IMG/VR virus record: IMGVR_UViG_3300048804_000058
Coordinates: 1-33,880 of that record
From: a virus
Direction: 5' to 3' (one strand)
DNA: 33,880 nucleotides
How positions within the stretch are numbered: the first letter of the stretch is position 1; the number at the start of each line of letters is the position of its first letter. Shown in pieces: positions 8,170-15,034 of this stretch. Made by a program: the position numbers and the translations under genes. The notes beneath the pieces were generated by a model, which was not told the DNA's origin, ran no database searches, and worked only from the letters and a program-made list of their open reading frames with translations.

Positions 8170-8355
8170 TCAATGATAATAACCAATTTTCTTATTCTGT
8201 TTATCAAAGTCTATAATATATTGGTCAACATCCTTTGAATTACAATGTGGGCAAACAATCCCGGGCTCCATTCTTTTGACTTGAAACTTTTTTCCACAAC
8301 TATTACATTCCATGTCCGTATCTTCAGTAAGATACTTGAAGATTATTTTATCCAT
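8170..8355 (-). CDS. Zinc-ribbon protein with tag-like N-terminus
   Basis: 61 aa. Residues 1-12 read MDKIIFKYLTED, containing KYL-T-E, which fits the L-x-E cleavage pattern of T4-type prohead protease and resembles the MRLxxY[LIM]xE tags of the plus-strand genes. A C-x2-C (CNSC) and a second C-x2-C (CPHC) 19 residues apart form a classic zinc ribbon. It is 1 of 3 adjacent zinc-ribbon genes (with 8356 and 8544) and abuts the next stop. Possibly a small packaged or scaffold protein; the zinc site is evident, the role inferred. Confidence 0.75.
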   Translation of the reverse strand: MDKIIFKYLTEDTDMECNSCGKKFQVKRMEPGIVCPHCNSKDVDQYIIDFDKQNKKIGYYH

Positions 8356-8547
8356 TTATTTTGGCTCGGTATCATAAGAACCACACTTCGGGCATTTTAC
8401 TTCATATGTTCCCTTACTGATTTTCTTCTTGAACTCTCTGCCACATTCCATACATTTCATTTCGGTAACATCGGATTCTTTTGCCTTCCATGCTTTGTGT
8501 GCGGATAAATCTTCACCCAAATATTTATCTACTATTCTATCTATCAT
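8356..8547 (-). CDS. Zinc-ribbon protein with tag-like N-terminus
   Basis: 63 aa. It starts MIDRIVDKYLGED, with KYL-G-E in the same place as KYL-T-E of the neighbour at 8170-8355, so the two are tandem paralogues. The zinc ribbon is CMEC ... CPKC. The start overlaps the end of 8544-8909 by 4 nt. The conserved N-terminal motif next to a cleavable L-x-E suggests processing in the prohead; no experimental support is available here. Confidence 0.75.
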   Translation of the reverse strand: MIDRIVDKYLGEDLSAHKAWKAKESDVTEMKCMECGREFKKKISKGTYEVKCPKCGSYDTEPK

Positions 8548-8909
8548 TTTTTCACCACTGGTTTCATTGGTTTTGGTGCTGGTTTTACTGGAGGTTTTGG
8601 TTTCGCAGCAGAAGTCTTCACACCAACATCCCCTGATTTACATCTTGGGCATGATGATGGTTCCGGACCTTTTTTATTTCTTCCACCCCATTCATGATCG
8701 CAATGATAGCATACATTCTTTTCCTGTTCACTTAAAAGATGTTTATCAACTATTTCTTCAACTGCTTCGCTTTTCTTATGGGCCTGTTTCCACATCCCAT
8801 AACATTTTCCCGCAGCCGCTTTATTATCAGTTTCTCCTTCATCCATTACCTGTTTGATACATCTGCTGATATACTCTTCTTTTTCTTCGCCTGCTTTTGG
8901 TTCTGGCAT
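8544..8909 (-). CDS. Zinc-ribbon head protein with internal cleavage-like site
   Basis: 121 aa. The N-terminal region (MPEPKAGEEKEEYISRCIKQ, then DNKAAAGKCYGMW) is a motif often seen in phage capsid or portal-associated proteins (GE..EY.SRC....C..W). An IVDKHLLSEQ segment follows at about residue 52, matching the KYLxE tags of the next two genes. Then come a zinc ribbon (CYHC ... CPRC) and a Lys/Pro-rich tail of ~30 residues. It looks like a fusion of a capsid-associated module with the same tagged zinc ribbon found downstream. Role in the head inferred. Confidence 0.7.
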   Translation of the reverse strand: MPEPKAGEEKEEYISRCIKQVMDEGETDNKAAAGKCYGMWKQAHKKSEAVEEIVDKHLLSEQEKNVCYHCDHEWGGRNKKGPEPSSCPRCKSGDVGVKTSAAKPKPPVKPAPKPMKPVVKK

Positions 8910-8920
8910 ATTATTTCCTC

Positions 8921-9193
8921 CTATACAGTAATATCTACATTCTTTTCGGGTTTCATCGGCCCTCTTCTAATCAAACCATATTTTATACCCAATGTTACAA
9001 GACCATACCAATTATCTTTGACAGCATTCAATTCTTGTGCTATCCTAGTAGCATTGGGAAGATGGGGATTCATGTCTGGATGAGCCATTTTTAATAACTC
9101 ACGGTAAAGTTCCTTTGTGGTTGCTACATTCTTTTCAACCAATGGTGGTATTGAAAATACTCTCAATCGTTCTGTTATGTTCATTTGCTCCAC
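8921..9193 (-). CDS. Minimal J-domain (DnaJ-like) protein
   Basis: 90 aa. Residues 26-60 read TKELYRELLKMAHPDMNP, then an A..I.QELN.VKD.W helix, matching J-domain helices II and III with the invariant HPD at residues 38-40. J domains stimulate the ATPase of Hsp70/DnaK. There is no Gly/Phe region or zinc domain, so it would be a stand-alone co-chaperone, perhaps recruiting host DnaK for head or tail assembly. Tightly packed, overlapping the upstream gene by 13 nt. The fold call is good; the role is inferred. Confidence 0.75.
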   Translation of the reverse strand: MEQMNITERLRVFSIPPLVEKNVATTKELYRELLKMAHPDMNPHLPNATRIAQELNAVKDNWYGLVTLGIKYGLIRRGPMKPEKNVDITV

Positions 9194-9465
9194 TCAAAGA
9201 AATTTCCTTCTTTATTTTTTCTTACAAGAAAACTATTATCCAAAAGTATAACCCATATCTTTTCAAATTGTTCCCTTTTGACATTCTTAAATTCTCCCGT
9301 AACCATTTTCCAAACATCTTCTTTTTGAACCATATTATTCGTTAGATAGAGTTGTGATCTAATGAAAGCCATGAGACGATCATCTCTCATTTCTTCTATT
9401 TCTTCATCCAATATATATGAAATTTTTTTTACAATATCCAATATATCTCCTTGAACAATTAACAT
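9181..9465 (-). CDS. Hypothetical protein, first gene of the minus late operon
   Basis: 94 aa, helical, ending in a beta-hairpin-like stretch (NSFLVRKNKEGNFFEWSK) that could be the wing of a winged helix. No family recognised. The ATG at 9465 lies 16 nt from the minus TATAAATA box of the palindromic promoter at 9474-9509, so it heads the leftward late operon with a very short leader and no strong ribosome binding site. Confidence 0.65.
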   Translation of the reverse strand: MLIVQGDILDIVKKISYILDEEIEEMRDDRLMAFIRSQLYLTNNMVQKEDVWKMVTGEFKNVKREQFEKIWVILLDNSFLVRKNKEGNFFEWSK

Positions 9466-9473
9466 AGTTTCAC

Positions 9474-9509
9474 TCTATCTTATTTATAAAATTTTATAAA
9501 TAAGATAGA
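9474..9509. promoter_or_regulatory. Perfect 36-bp palindrome: back-to-back late promoters
   Basis: The sequence reads identically on both strands for 36 bp. Each strand contains TTTTATAAATAAGATAGA, with TATAAATA at 9495-9502 (plus) and 9481-9488 (minus). T4 late promoters are defined by TATAAATA at -10, so this is read as two divergent late promoters sharing an overlapping core. It separates the leftward operon starting at 9465 from the rightward operon starting at 9581. A regulator-binding palindrome is an alternative or additional role. Confidence 0.8.
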
Positions 9510-9580
9510 AGAGTTTTAAGAACAAACGACTAACAAGAGGACGAAATTTTGTTCTTATGTTATGTGAGGAGGAAAATGTT

Positions 9581-10051
9581 ATGGCATTACCAAGTCCACA
9601 GTTTGCAACACCGATTACATTAGAATTGGTGCTTTCAATAATAGCCATCGCTATAAGTTTTTTTGGATTATTATGGACACAATTCAAAGTATTGCTAGGA
9701 ATAGAAAGAAGATTGGTTAGTATAGAAACAAAAACAGATCTGTGGTGGGATATAGTATCCGATCAAGCAAGAAAAATTATTAAGCAGCCAATACATTTTA
9801 GAAAAGATGATTTGCTAGACAGATTTCCGAACCTCAATGATGATGAATTATGCGAATTAAAAAATATCATTGCTACGGAAAAGCATGAACTTGAACCAAG
9901 CAAAGACCCAAAATTAATATCATATGCTATATGGACAGCGCGAATAGAAATGGAATACATGAAAAGAGATGCTGAAAAAAGAACATCAGGACGAAGAAAA
10001 GTTGTTTGTTCATGTAAAAAATTTATTATCGGTGACTGTAATAAAGAATAA
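9581..10051 (+). CDS. Membrane protein, first gene of plus late operon
   Basis: 156 aa. The frame opens at 9557, but GAGGAGG lies just before ATGGCATTACC, so 9581 is chosen. One transmembrane helix (LELVLSIIAIAISFFGLLW, about residues 13-31) is followed by a helical, charged cytoplasmic part and a C-terminal Cys pair (VCSCKKF). No family recognised. It lies downstream of the palindromic late promoter and just before a second membrane protein. Confidence 0.75.
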   Translation: MALPSPQFATPITLELVLSIIAIAISFFGLLWTQFKVLLGIERRLVSIETKTDLWWDIVSDQARKIIKQPIHFRKDDLLDRFPNLNDDELCELKNIIATEKHELEPSKDPKLISYAIWTARIEMEYMKRDAEKRTSGRRKVVCSCKKFIIGDCNKE

Positions 10052-10079
10052 GAGGAAAAAAAATAGAGGTGAAAAAATT

Positions 10080-10673
10080 ATGTTAATTAATGTTTTAGTA
10101 TTAATATCAACTGTATTTGGATTCATGTCACTATACTATGGATTTAGAAACTGGGTCTTAATCAAAAGCAATAAATTATGGAATGCATCATGGGCTGCTT
10201 TTATTTCAACTGCCACTCTCATAGGTATTAGAAGGCTTTATTCGTTTCAATACGAACATGAACATATGTTAATTGAATATCTTTTGGTATTAGCAATATC
10301 CATTGGAGCATTCACATTTGCTTTAACAAAAAATAAATTCTTTGAAAAATATCTACGAGATATTAGAGAAGAAAAGGCAGATAAAAATTTCAGAAGAAAA
10401 GAAGAACTCATAAAAACAAAAGAAGAAGGCCGAGAAGAAGCAAATATAGAAAGAGAAAAAGGAAGAGAAACAGAAATACAAGCGCAAGAAAAAGATAGAG
10501 AAGATAAAAAAGAAAGAATTACAATGAGAAGAAGTAAGAGAGAACAAGAAAGCACAGATAGAGGAATAGCGAGAGAAGAAGAAAGCATTACAAGAGAAAA
10601 AGAAAGAATGCAAGAAAGAGAAGAAAGATTGACAGAAAGAAAAAGAAACATAAAAGATAAAAACGATCTATGA
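10080..10673 (+). CDS. Membrane protein with long charged single helix
   Basis: 197 aa. The start at 10080 is preceded by AGAGGTG, 8 nt upstream; a longer open frame from 9969 overlaps the previous gene and lacks such a site. Three hydrophobic segments (about residues 2-18, 36-51, 62-80) are followed by ~110 residues made almost only of Glu, Lys and Arg, e.g. REKGRETEIQAQEKDRED. This ER/K pattern is typical of a rigid single alpha-helix. It could act as a membrane-anchored spacer or scaffold; no family recognised. The stop overlaps the next start (ATGA). Confidence 0.7.
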   Translation: MLINVLVLISTVFGFMSLYYGFRNWVLIKSNKLWNASWAAFISTATLIGIRRLYSFQYEHEHMLIEYLLVLAISIGAFTFALTKNKFFEKYLRDIREEKADKNFRRKEELIKTKEEGREEANIEREKGRETEIQAQEKDREDKKERITMRRSKREQESTDRGIAREEESITREKERMQEREERLTERKRNIKDKNDL

Positions 10674-10906
10674 GACTAAAAAAATATTTATCAGAACAAG
10701 ACGGTGTATCTTCGAACCCCAGCAATCAAACATCTGGTGGCTTTGCGAATTATGGTATGGGGGCAGTTGCATATAAGCCAAAGGATCAAATCGACAGAAA
10801 GAAAAAGAAGAAAAAGAAAGAACCGAAAGAAGTTAAAAAGCCATTAACATTTCGACCAATAGCAGATACATCAGGAGAAACAACTGATAGCATGAGGCAA
10901 TACTAA
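10670..10906 (+). CDS. Tagged small basic protein (MRLKKYLSEQ)
   Basis: 78 aa. It begins MRLKKYLSEQD, the first of five consecutive plus-strand genes with the tag MRLxxY[LIM]xE. L-S-E fits the T4 prohead protease cleavage pattern, and the tag resembles the T4 internal-protein targeting peptide (MKTYQEFIAE). Behind it are a Gly/Asn/Ser stretch and a poly-Lys run (RKKKKKKKEPKEVKK), as expected for a DNA-binding or internal head protein. Start coupled to the upstream stop by ATGA, with no separate ribosome binding site. Confidence 0.75.
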   Translation: MRLKKYLSEQDGVSSNPSNQTSGGFANYGMGAVAYKPKDQIDRKKKKKKKEPKEVKKPLTFRPIADTSGETTDSMRQY

Positions 10907-11433
10907 TGAGGCTTGAAAAATACATGCAAGAGCAAATGGCGGGTGGTGGTGGAATGACTTCTGGTGGAATAGCTGGAGGAGCAAAAGGTGGAGAAATTGG
11001 AAGTGGTGCCACAACAACAAGCAAGATAGCCAAATTTTATCCTTACTACATTTATAATAAGAAGAAGAAGAAAAAAAAATTATTGAGTAGGAGAAAGGAA
11101 GAAATGACCATGACCAAGGAAGAGAAACTACTTTGGGAGCAGGGGCATCAAGTTGCTAAAACCATTCTTACACAAATTCATTCTTTAGATAAGTGGGCAT
11201 TGGGAGCATGGGGAGCACAAGATTTTGTATCAACAAACAATCCATCAAGTCTTCAGTTTAGAGTGAATGGAGCAAAATTCAAAGGAAAGGTTGTTATTCA
11301 TCTAAACGGAAAGGATTTATATGATATAGATTTTGGTGTGGGAAAAGATTTAAAATGGGTTTCAAAACACAAAGAACATGATATCTATGCTGAAGATTTA
11401 GTCAAAATACTTGATGACTATATTGAGAAATAA
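10906..11433 (+). CDS. Tagged protein: Gly-rich linker, poly-Lys, conserved phage domain
   Basis: 175 aa beginning MRLEKYMQEQ (tag; M-Q-E at the cleavage position). Residues 13-40 are Gly-rich, residues 52-58 are seven Lys, and from about residue 68 (MTKEEKLLWEQGHQVAKTIL ... WALGAWGAQDF ... LQFRVNGAKFKGKVVIHLNGKDLYDI) there is a compact domain that I recognise as a common stand-alone phage protein of unknown function. A tag and linker therefore seem to have been fused to it. An internal start at 11104 or 11110 (ATGACCATGACC after AGAAAGGAAG) could also make the domain alone. The stop TAA shares its A with the next ATG region. Confidence 0.75.
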   Translation: MRLEKYMQEQMAGGGGMTSGGIAGGAKGGEIGSGATTTSKIAKFYPYYIYNKKKKKKKLLSRRKEEMTMTKEEKLLWEQGHQVAKTILTQIHSLDKWALGAWGAQDFVSTNNPSSLQFRVNGAKFKGKVVIHLNGKDLYDIDFGVGKDLKWVSKHKEHDIYAEDLVKILDDYIEK

Positions 11434-12813
11434 ATGAGACTTAAATATTATATAACCGAAGCAGATGAAAAAATTAAAGTCGTAATTCTCACAACAAAGA
11501 ATGATGAAAAAAAAGAAGATTCTGGTGGGGATAAACTCTTTGACACATCAAAGAAAATCAAAGAGTATTGTGAAAAGAAAAAAATAAGTCATTATGTATT
11601 ATACGCCGAGAATGCATTCATCAATCGAAATAAAGATGATATGACCGTCCATAATTCCGATGACAAACAAGGATTTAAAATACACAAAAACAATACAGCA
11701 GTTGTTGTTCGAGGAACTTTTGATACACTATCAACTGGCCTTGACCTTCTTTCCAGAATGGAAAATGCTGGTATATTCTGTGTAAATGGAAGAGAAGCAA
11801 TAGAAATATGCTCCGATAAATATCGAACAATTCTCGCCATGGAAGACAATGAGATAAAATGCCCCAAGACAGCAACGGTAGTGAATAAAGATGGGCTTGG
11901 GGGCGCATTTAAACGAATTGGTGGAAAATTCCCATGTATCTTAAAAACCATAACAGGATCAAAGGGTATTGGAGTGTTTTTTGCGGATTCGTGGATTGGC
12001 ATGAATTCTACTCTTCAGGCAATGTGGAAAGTAGATGAAGAAGTACAGATATTGATGCAGGAATACATTGAAGCAGATTTTGATATGAGAATCCATGTTC
12101 TGGGTGGTGAAGTCATAGGAGCAATGAAAAGATTCAAAATAAAAAATGATTTCAGATCAAATTATTCTCTTGGTGGCAAAATTGAAGAGATGAAAGTAAA
12201 TGACAAATTGAGAGAATTTGCTATCAATGCAGCGAAGGCAATAGGGGGAATATGGGTCGGTGTAGATGTAATGGATGCAGGAAAAGAGGATTATCGCGTT
12301 ATCGAAGTCAACTCTTCACCAGGGACAGAAGGAATAGAAAAAGCCACCCATAAAAATATAGTTGGAACAGTAGTAAAGTTCATAACCGATAAGAACAATT
12401 GGGCTGATATAAAAAAGACAGAATGTGGTTTCGTTGAAAAAATAAAAATAGAAAAAACAGATAAAGAATTTGATGCCAAAATGGATACGGGCAATAGTTC
12501 TTACTCTGTCATTCATGCCAACAAATGGAAAATAAATGGCGATAATATAAGATGGGAAATGTATGGAAAGAAATATACCGATGAATTAGACTCCATGAAA
12601 GAAGTAGAAGCAGGAGCGACAGAACATAAGAGAGAAGAAAGACCCGTCATAAAGTTGAATGTAATTTTCAACGGGGAAACATACAAAAACGTTAGATTCT
12701 GTCTATCAGATCGAGAAGATTTTTCAACTCCTGTATTGATGAATCGCCAATTTATTAGACGGGCTGGATTAATAGTCAACCCATCATTGAAATATGCTCT
12801 ATCGGAAAAATAA
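11434..12813 (+). CDS. Tagged RimK-like ATP-grasp ligase fused to RimB-like protease domain
   Basis: 459 aa. Tag MRLKYYITEA (I-T-E). Residues ~15-320 form a RimK-type ATP-grasp glutamate ligase: CPKTATVV, the ATP-binding lysine in FPCILKTITGSKGIGV, the LMQEYIEAD strand, DMRIHVLGGEVIGAMKR, and the metal-binding end VIEVNSSPG. RimK adds glutamates to the C-terminus of ribosomal protein S6. Residues ~335-459 match the retropepsin-like RimB / RimK-associated zinc-protease family, with AKMDTG at 349-353 and LSDRED plus VLMNRQF near the end. A ligase and its partner hydrolase in one chain, with a head-targeting tag, suggest an injected ribosome-modifying enzyme; that target is inferred. Confidence 0.85.
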   Translation: MRLKYYITEADEKIKVVILTTKNDEKKEDSGGDKLFDTSKKIKEYCEKKKISHYVLYAENAFINRNKDDMTVHNSDDKQGFKIHKNNTAVVVRGTFDTLSTGLDLLSRMENAGIFCVNGREAIEICSDKYRTILAMEDNEIKCPKTATVVNKDGLGGAFKRIGGKFPCILKTITGSKGIGVFFADSWIGMNSTLQAMWKVDEEVQILMQEYIEADFDMRIHVLGGEVIGAMKRFKIKNDFRSNYSLGGKIEEMKVNDKLREFAINAAKAIGGIWVGVDVMDAGKEDYRVIEVNSSPGTEGIEKATHKNIVGTVVKFITDKNNWADIKKTECGFVEKIKIEKTDKEFDAKMDTGNSSYSVIHANKWKINGDNIRWEMYGKKYTDELDSMKEVEAGATEHKREERPVIKLNVIFNGETYKNVRFCLSDREDFSTPVLMNRQFIRRAGLIVNPSLKYALSEK

Positions 12814-13118
12814 TGAGACTACAAGAATATCTTACAGAAAAAGAAGAAAGGAAAGTTGTTGTTTATAACATAAAGAATGTAGATCAGCTTCACCAAAGAA
12901 TGAAAGAAATGAGCGTGGGAAATGAGTATGCATGGATTGCCCACACAGTCTTTGGTATGACAACTCTGACCGCATATAAACGCCCAAGTCTTATACCATA
13001 TATTGCGATAGGCGATTCTCCCATAGCATTCAAAGGATTTTATCAGAATGGAGAGTTCAAGGATTTTCCTACTGCTCAAAAAATCAAATACCAGAATAGT
13101 AATATGGGATCAGAATGA
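12813..13118 (+). CDS. Tagged hypothetical protein (MRLQEYLTEK)
   Basis: 101 aa. Tag MRLQEYLTEK (L-T-E). The remainder is an alpha/beta domain (KVVVYNIKNVDQLHQRMKEM, YAWIAHTVFGMTTL, PYIAIGDSPIAFKGFY) with no family I recognise. Start coupled to the upstream stop (TAATGAG) and overlapping the Nudix start by 4 nt. Probably co-packaged with the other tagged proteins if the tag works as proposed. Confidence 0.7.
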   Translation: MRLQEYLTEKEERKVVVYNIKNVDQLHQRMKEMSVGNEYAWIAHTVFGMTTLTAYKRPSLIPYIAIGDSPIAFKGFYQNGEFKDFPTAQKIKYQNSNMGSE

Positions 13119-13570
13119 GACTCAATAAATATATAACAGAAGAAAAAAAACTCAGTGTAGGTCTTATTCTTACAGATGGAGAAGTATTTCTCGCCGTTAG
13201 ACCTACAAATGGATTTCTCTATGATATGCCAAAAGGAATGGGCAATCCAGGAGAAAACCCTGTTGAAACTATTGTAAGGGAGTTCAAAGAAGAAACAAAC
13301 ATTGACATATCGAGATATAAATCACAACTAACCCCAATGGGAAAACATTATTATACAAACTATAAAGACGTTGACGTTTTTGTCCTGAAACTTGAAAATC
13401 TTCCTTCAATATCTTCAATGAAATGCACTTCAATGTTTCATATAAGACCCGATGAACTCGCGCCAGAAGTTGATCAATTCCATTATATCAATTGGAACAA
13501 TTTGAAAATGTTCAATTCTGGTATGAAAAACATTCTGGAAAAAGTAAGAGAAAAAATAAAAAACCCATAA
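13115..13570 (+). CDS. Tagged Nudix hydrolase
   Basis: 151 aa. Tag MRLNKYITEE (I-T-E). The Nudix box runs from G41 to I63 and fits G-x5-E-x7-REUxEExGU, with N replacing the last G (REFKEETNI), so the metal-binding glutamates are present. Nudix enzymes hydrolyse nucleoside diphosphates linked to another group, such as NAD, ADP-ribose or RNA caps; the substrate cannot be read from sequence. Last gene of the plus operon, ending at a hairpin shared with the convergent minus operon. T4 also encodes a Nudix enzyme, but tagging one for the head would be unusual. Confidence 0.85.
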   Translation: MRLNKYITEEKKLSVGLILTDGEVFLAVRPTNGFLYDMPKGMGNPGENPVETIVREFKEETNIDISRYKSQLTPMGKHYYTNYKDVDVFVLKLENLPSISSMKCTSMFHIRPDELAPEVDQFHYINWNNLKMFNSGMKNILEKVREKIKNP

Positions 13571-13592
13571 GCACTTTCGCACCTATGGGTCT
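13563..13592. terminator. Hairpin between convergent operons
   Basis: ACCCATA ... TATGGGT, a 7-bp stem around a 14-nt loop overlapping the stop of the Nudix gene, followed by A+T-rich sequence. It lies between the converging ends at 13570 (plus) and 13614 (minus). The T run is short, so termination strength is uncertain. Confidence 0.5.
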
Positions 13593-13613
13593 AAAACCAG
13601 CCTATATATTTCT

Positions 13614-13997
13614 TTATTTTTTGGTTGACGTTGGAGGGACAACCTGGGATGGCGGCGTCTGAATGTCTGTAACTCTCAAACGAACATCGAAAACATTGCC
13701 ATCATGGACAAATCCTTTAACTTGAACAATCTCGCCCATCTTCATATAGAAATATTGCTTCGCACCCCAAATGCCCACACTGATACCGAATAAGAAAAAT
13801 ATCAGAGTAATCAAAGCAAACTTATTGACAGCATTGCCGATTTTTGACAACATTTGATTTTTTTCCTTTTCTACTTTTGGGGCCAATATTTTATCCGTAT
13901 TCTCTTCCATTTTGTTCTCCTTTCTATCTTCACTCTGTGAAGGTGGCCAATTATATTTTTCTTCAAACTTATTGAAAAGCGGGATATCTTCTGGCAT
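13614..13997 (-). CDS. Single-pass membrane protein
   Basis: 127 aa. Start chosen at MPEDIPLF because AAGGAG lies 7 nt upstream; two codons more are open. The N-terminal ~55 residues are polar and charged, then one transmembrane segment (FALITLIFFLFGISVGIWGA, about residues 61-80), then a small C-terminal domain and Pro/Ser/Thr tail. Located at the end of the transglycosylase operon, so a lysis-related role such as a holin or spanin partner is possible. No family recognised. Confidence 0.65.
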   Translation of the reverse strand: MPEDIPLFNKFEEKYNWPPSQSEDRKENKMEENTDKILAPKVEKEKNQMLSKIGNAVNKFALITLIFFLFGISVGIWGAKQYFYMKMGEIVQVKGFVHDGNVFDVRLRVTDIQTPPSQVVPPTSTKK

Positions 13998-13999
13998 TA

Positions 14000-14377
14000 T
14001 CATTCTCCTTTCAACATTTCTTTAATGGTATCTTTCCAATAAGGCTTGATTTCTACCACCCAATTTTCTCTTGTGCGCAAATCAGTTCCTTTTTTATGAA
14101 TATATATTTGCCCCTGATTTCTTCCCGTTCCAAATTTTTCATATCCGATATTCAATTGGGCATCGTATACTTCTCTGTTGATAAGAACACCTTCCCACAA
14201 AAGACATTCAATCCTGTCAATTTTTTTATATGCCGTGATATATTCATAATTCATTTTGGGTATCATATCACGAGCAGTAACAATCTTATCTTGTTTCTTC
14301 ATAAATTTTATGAATTGATTTATTCCATCTTCAAATTGCTTGTCATATTTCAATTCAGTATCCCAAAGATTGTCCAT
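14000..14377 (-). CDS. Hypothetical protein
   Basis: 125 aa, mixed alpha/beta. It ends in ENWVVEIKPYWKDTIKEML, a phrase that recalls the VEIK strand of PD-(D/E)XK proteins such as the gp4-like protein at 7299-7757, but no upstream PD motif is clear. Spaced 13 nt from the transglycosylase gene with a GGAGAAT-type site. Function unknown. Confidence 0.6.
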   Translation of the reverse strand: MDNLWDTELKYDKQFEDGINQFIKFMKKQDKIVTARDMIPKMNYEYITAYKKIDRIECLLWEGVLINREVYDAQLNIGYEKFGTGRNQGQIYIHKKGTDLRTRENWVVEIKPYWKDTIKEMLKGE

Positions 14378-14390
14378 CTTATTCTCCTTT

Positions 14391-14936
14391 TTATACTTCC
14401 AAATCCAACTTCTTTTGCTTGTCTTTTATTTTCATATAAAGGTTCATTGTCTGTCTTGCATATTTCTTTGCTTCAGGATTATTACCACCTTTATATAAAG
14501 CAAGAGCAAATAACATATCGCCATCGGCAATCAGCAATTTTTCGTTCAAAATTCTGCATCCATAAAGAATATCAACATCGGCATATTCTTTTGTTGCCCA
14601 TGGTGTTTGCATCAATCCCTTATATCCTTTATTGGATACAGCATTATATTTGAACTCGGATTCGGTATACATCAAAGCGACAATAAGTGTGGGATTCAAT
14701 TTGGTAATTTTTGAAACATTGGCTACAGAAGAAGTAAGTTCATTGATTTTATTTATAGGAGCATTGAGTATATAAAGGGCCATTTTTGCTTCAGATACAA
14801 CAGGGTCGTGATTGAGTATATAGACGGGTACTGGTAAGACTTTACCGAAATTATGGCCTGAATAGAATAAAAAGGTAAGACTGAATAACAATAAAACAAT
14901 TTCAATGAAAACAAATGCTTTTGGTTTACCTACCAT
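14391..14936 (-). CDS. Membrane-anchored lytic transglycosylase (SLT-like)
   Basis: 181 aa. Residues 8-26 form a signal anchor (FVFIEIVLLLFSLTFLFYS). The SLT (goose-lysozyme type) core begins with LIVALMYTESEFKYNA, where E92 is the likely catalytic acid, followed by GYKGLMQTP (107-112) and a final ALALYKGGNNPEAKKYA helix. Such enzymes cleave the glycan of peptidoglycan, for lysis or for DNA entry. The gene is first in its operon behind a TTTACA-N17-TATAAT promoter, so expression by host sigma70 is likely and early or middle timing is plausible. Confidence 0.8.
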   Translation of the reverse strand: MVGKPKAFVFIEIVLLLFSLTFLFYSGHNFGKVLPVPVYILNHDPVVSEAKMALYILNAPINKINELTSSVANVSKITKLNPTLIVALMYTESEFKYNAVSNKGYKGLMQTPWATKEYADVDILYGCRILNEKLLIADGDMLFALALYKGGNNPEAKKYARQTMNLYMKIKDKQKKLDLEV

Positions 14937-14996
14937 TATCTCTCCAAAGATATTTTTTGAACCTCATAAATAGAAAAATCATTATACTACAATATA

Positions 14997-15025
14997 ATTA
15001 TAGCATAGTGGAGAGTAATTGTAAA
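14997..15025 (-). promoter_or_regulatory. Sigma70-type promoter for transglycosylase operon
   Basis: TTTACA (15020-15025), 17-bp spacer, TATAAT (14997-15002), reading left towards the start at 14936. Confidence 0.75.
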
Positions 15026-15034
15026 CATAAAATA

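Noticed and set aside
9484-9687. Minus-strand 67-aa frame across the divergent promoter
   Set aside because: It would cover the promoter palindrome and lies antisense to a better-supported membrane protein gene.
10247-10651. Minus-strand open frame rich in Ser, Leu and Phe
   Set aside because: It is the mirror of the purine-rich ER/K coding region at 10080-10673 and has no start signal.
14751-14758. TATAAATA box inside the transglycosylase gene (minus)
   Set aside because: Lies within coding sequence of a conserved domain far from any start; lacks the AAG/AGATA context of the other boxes.
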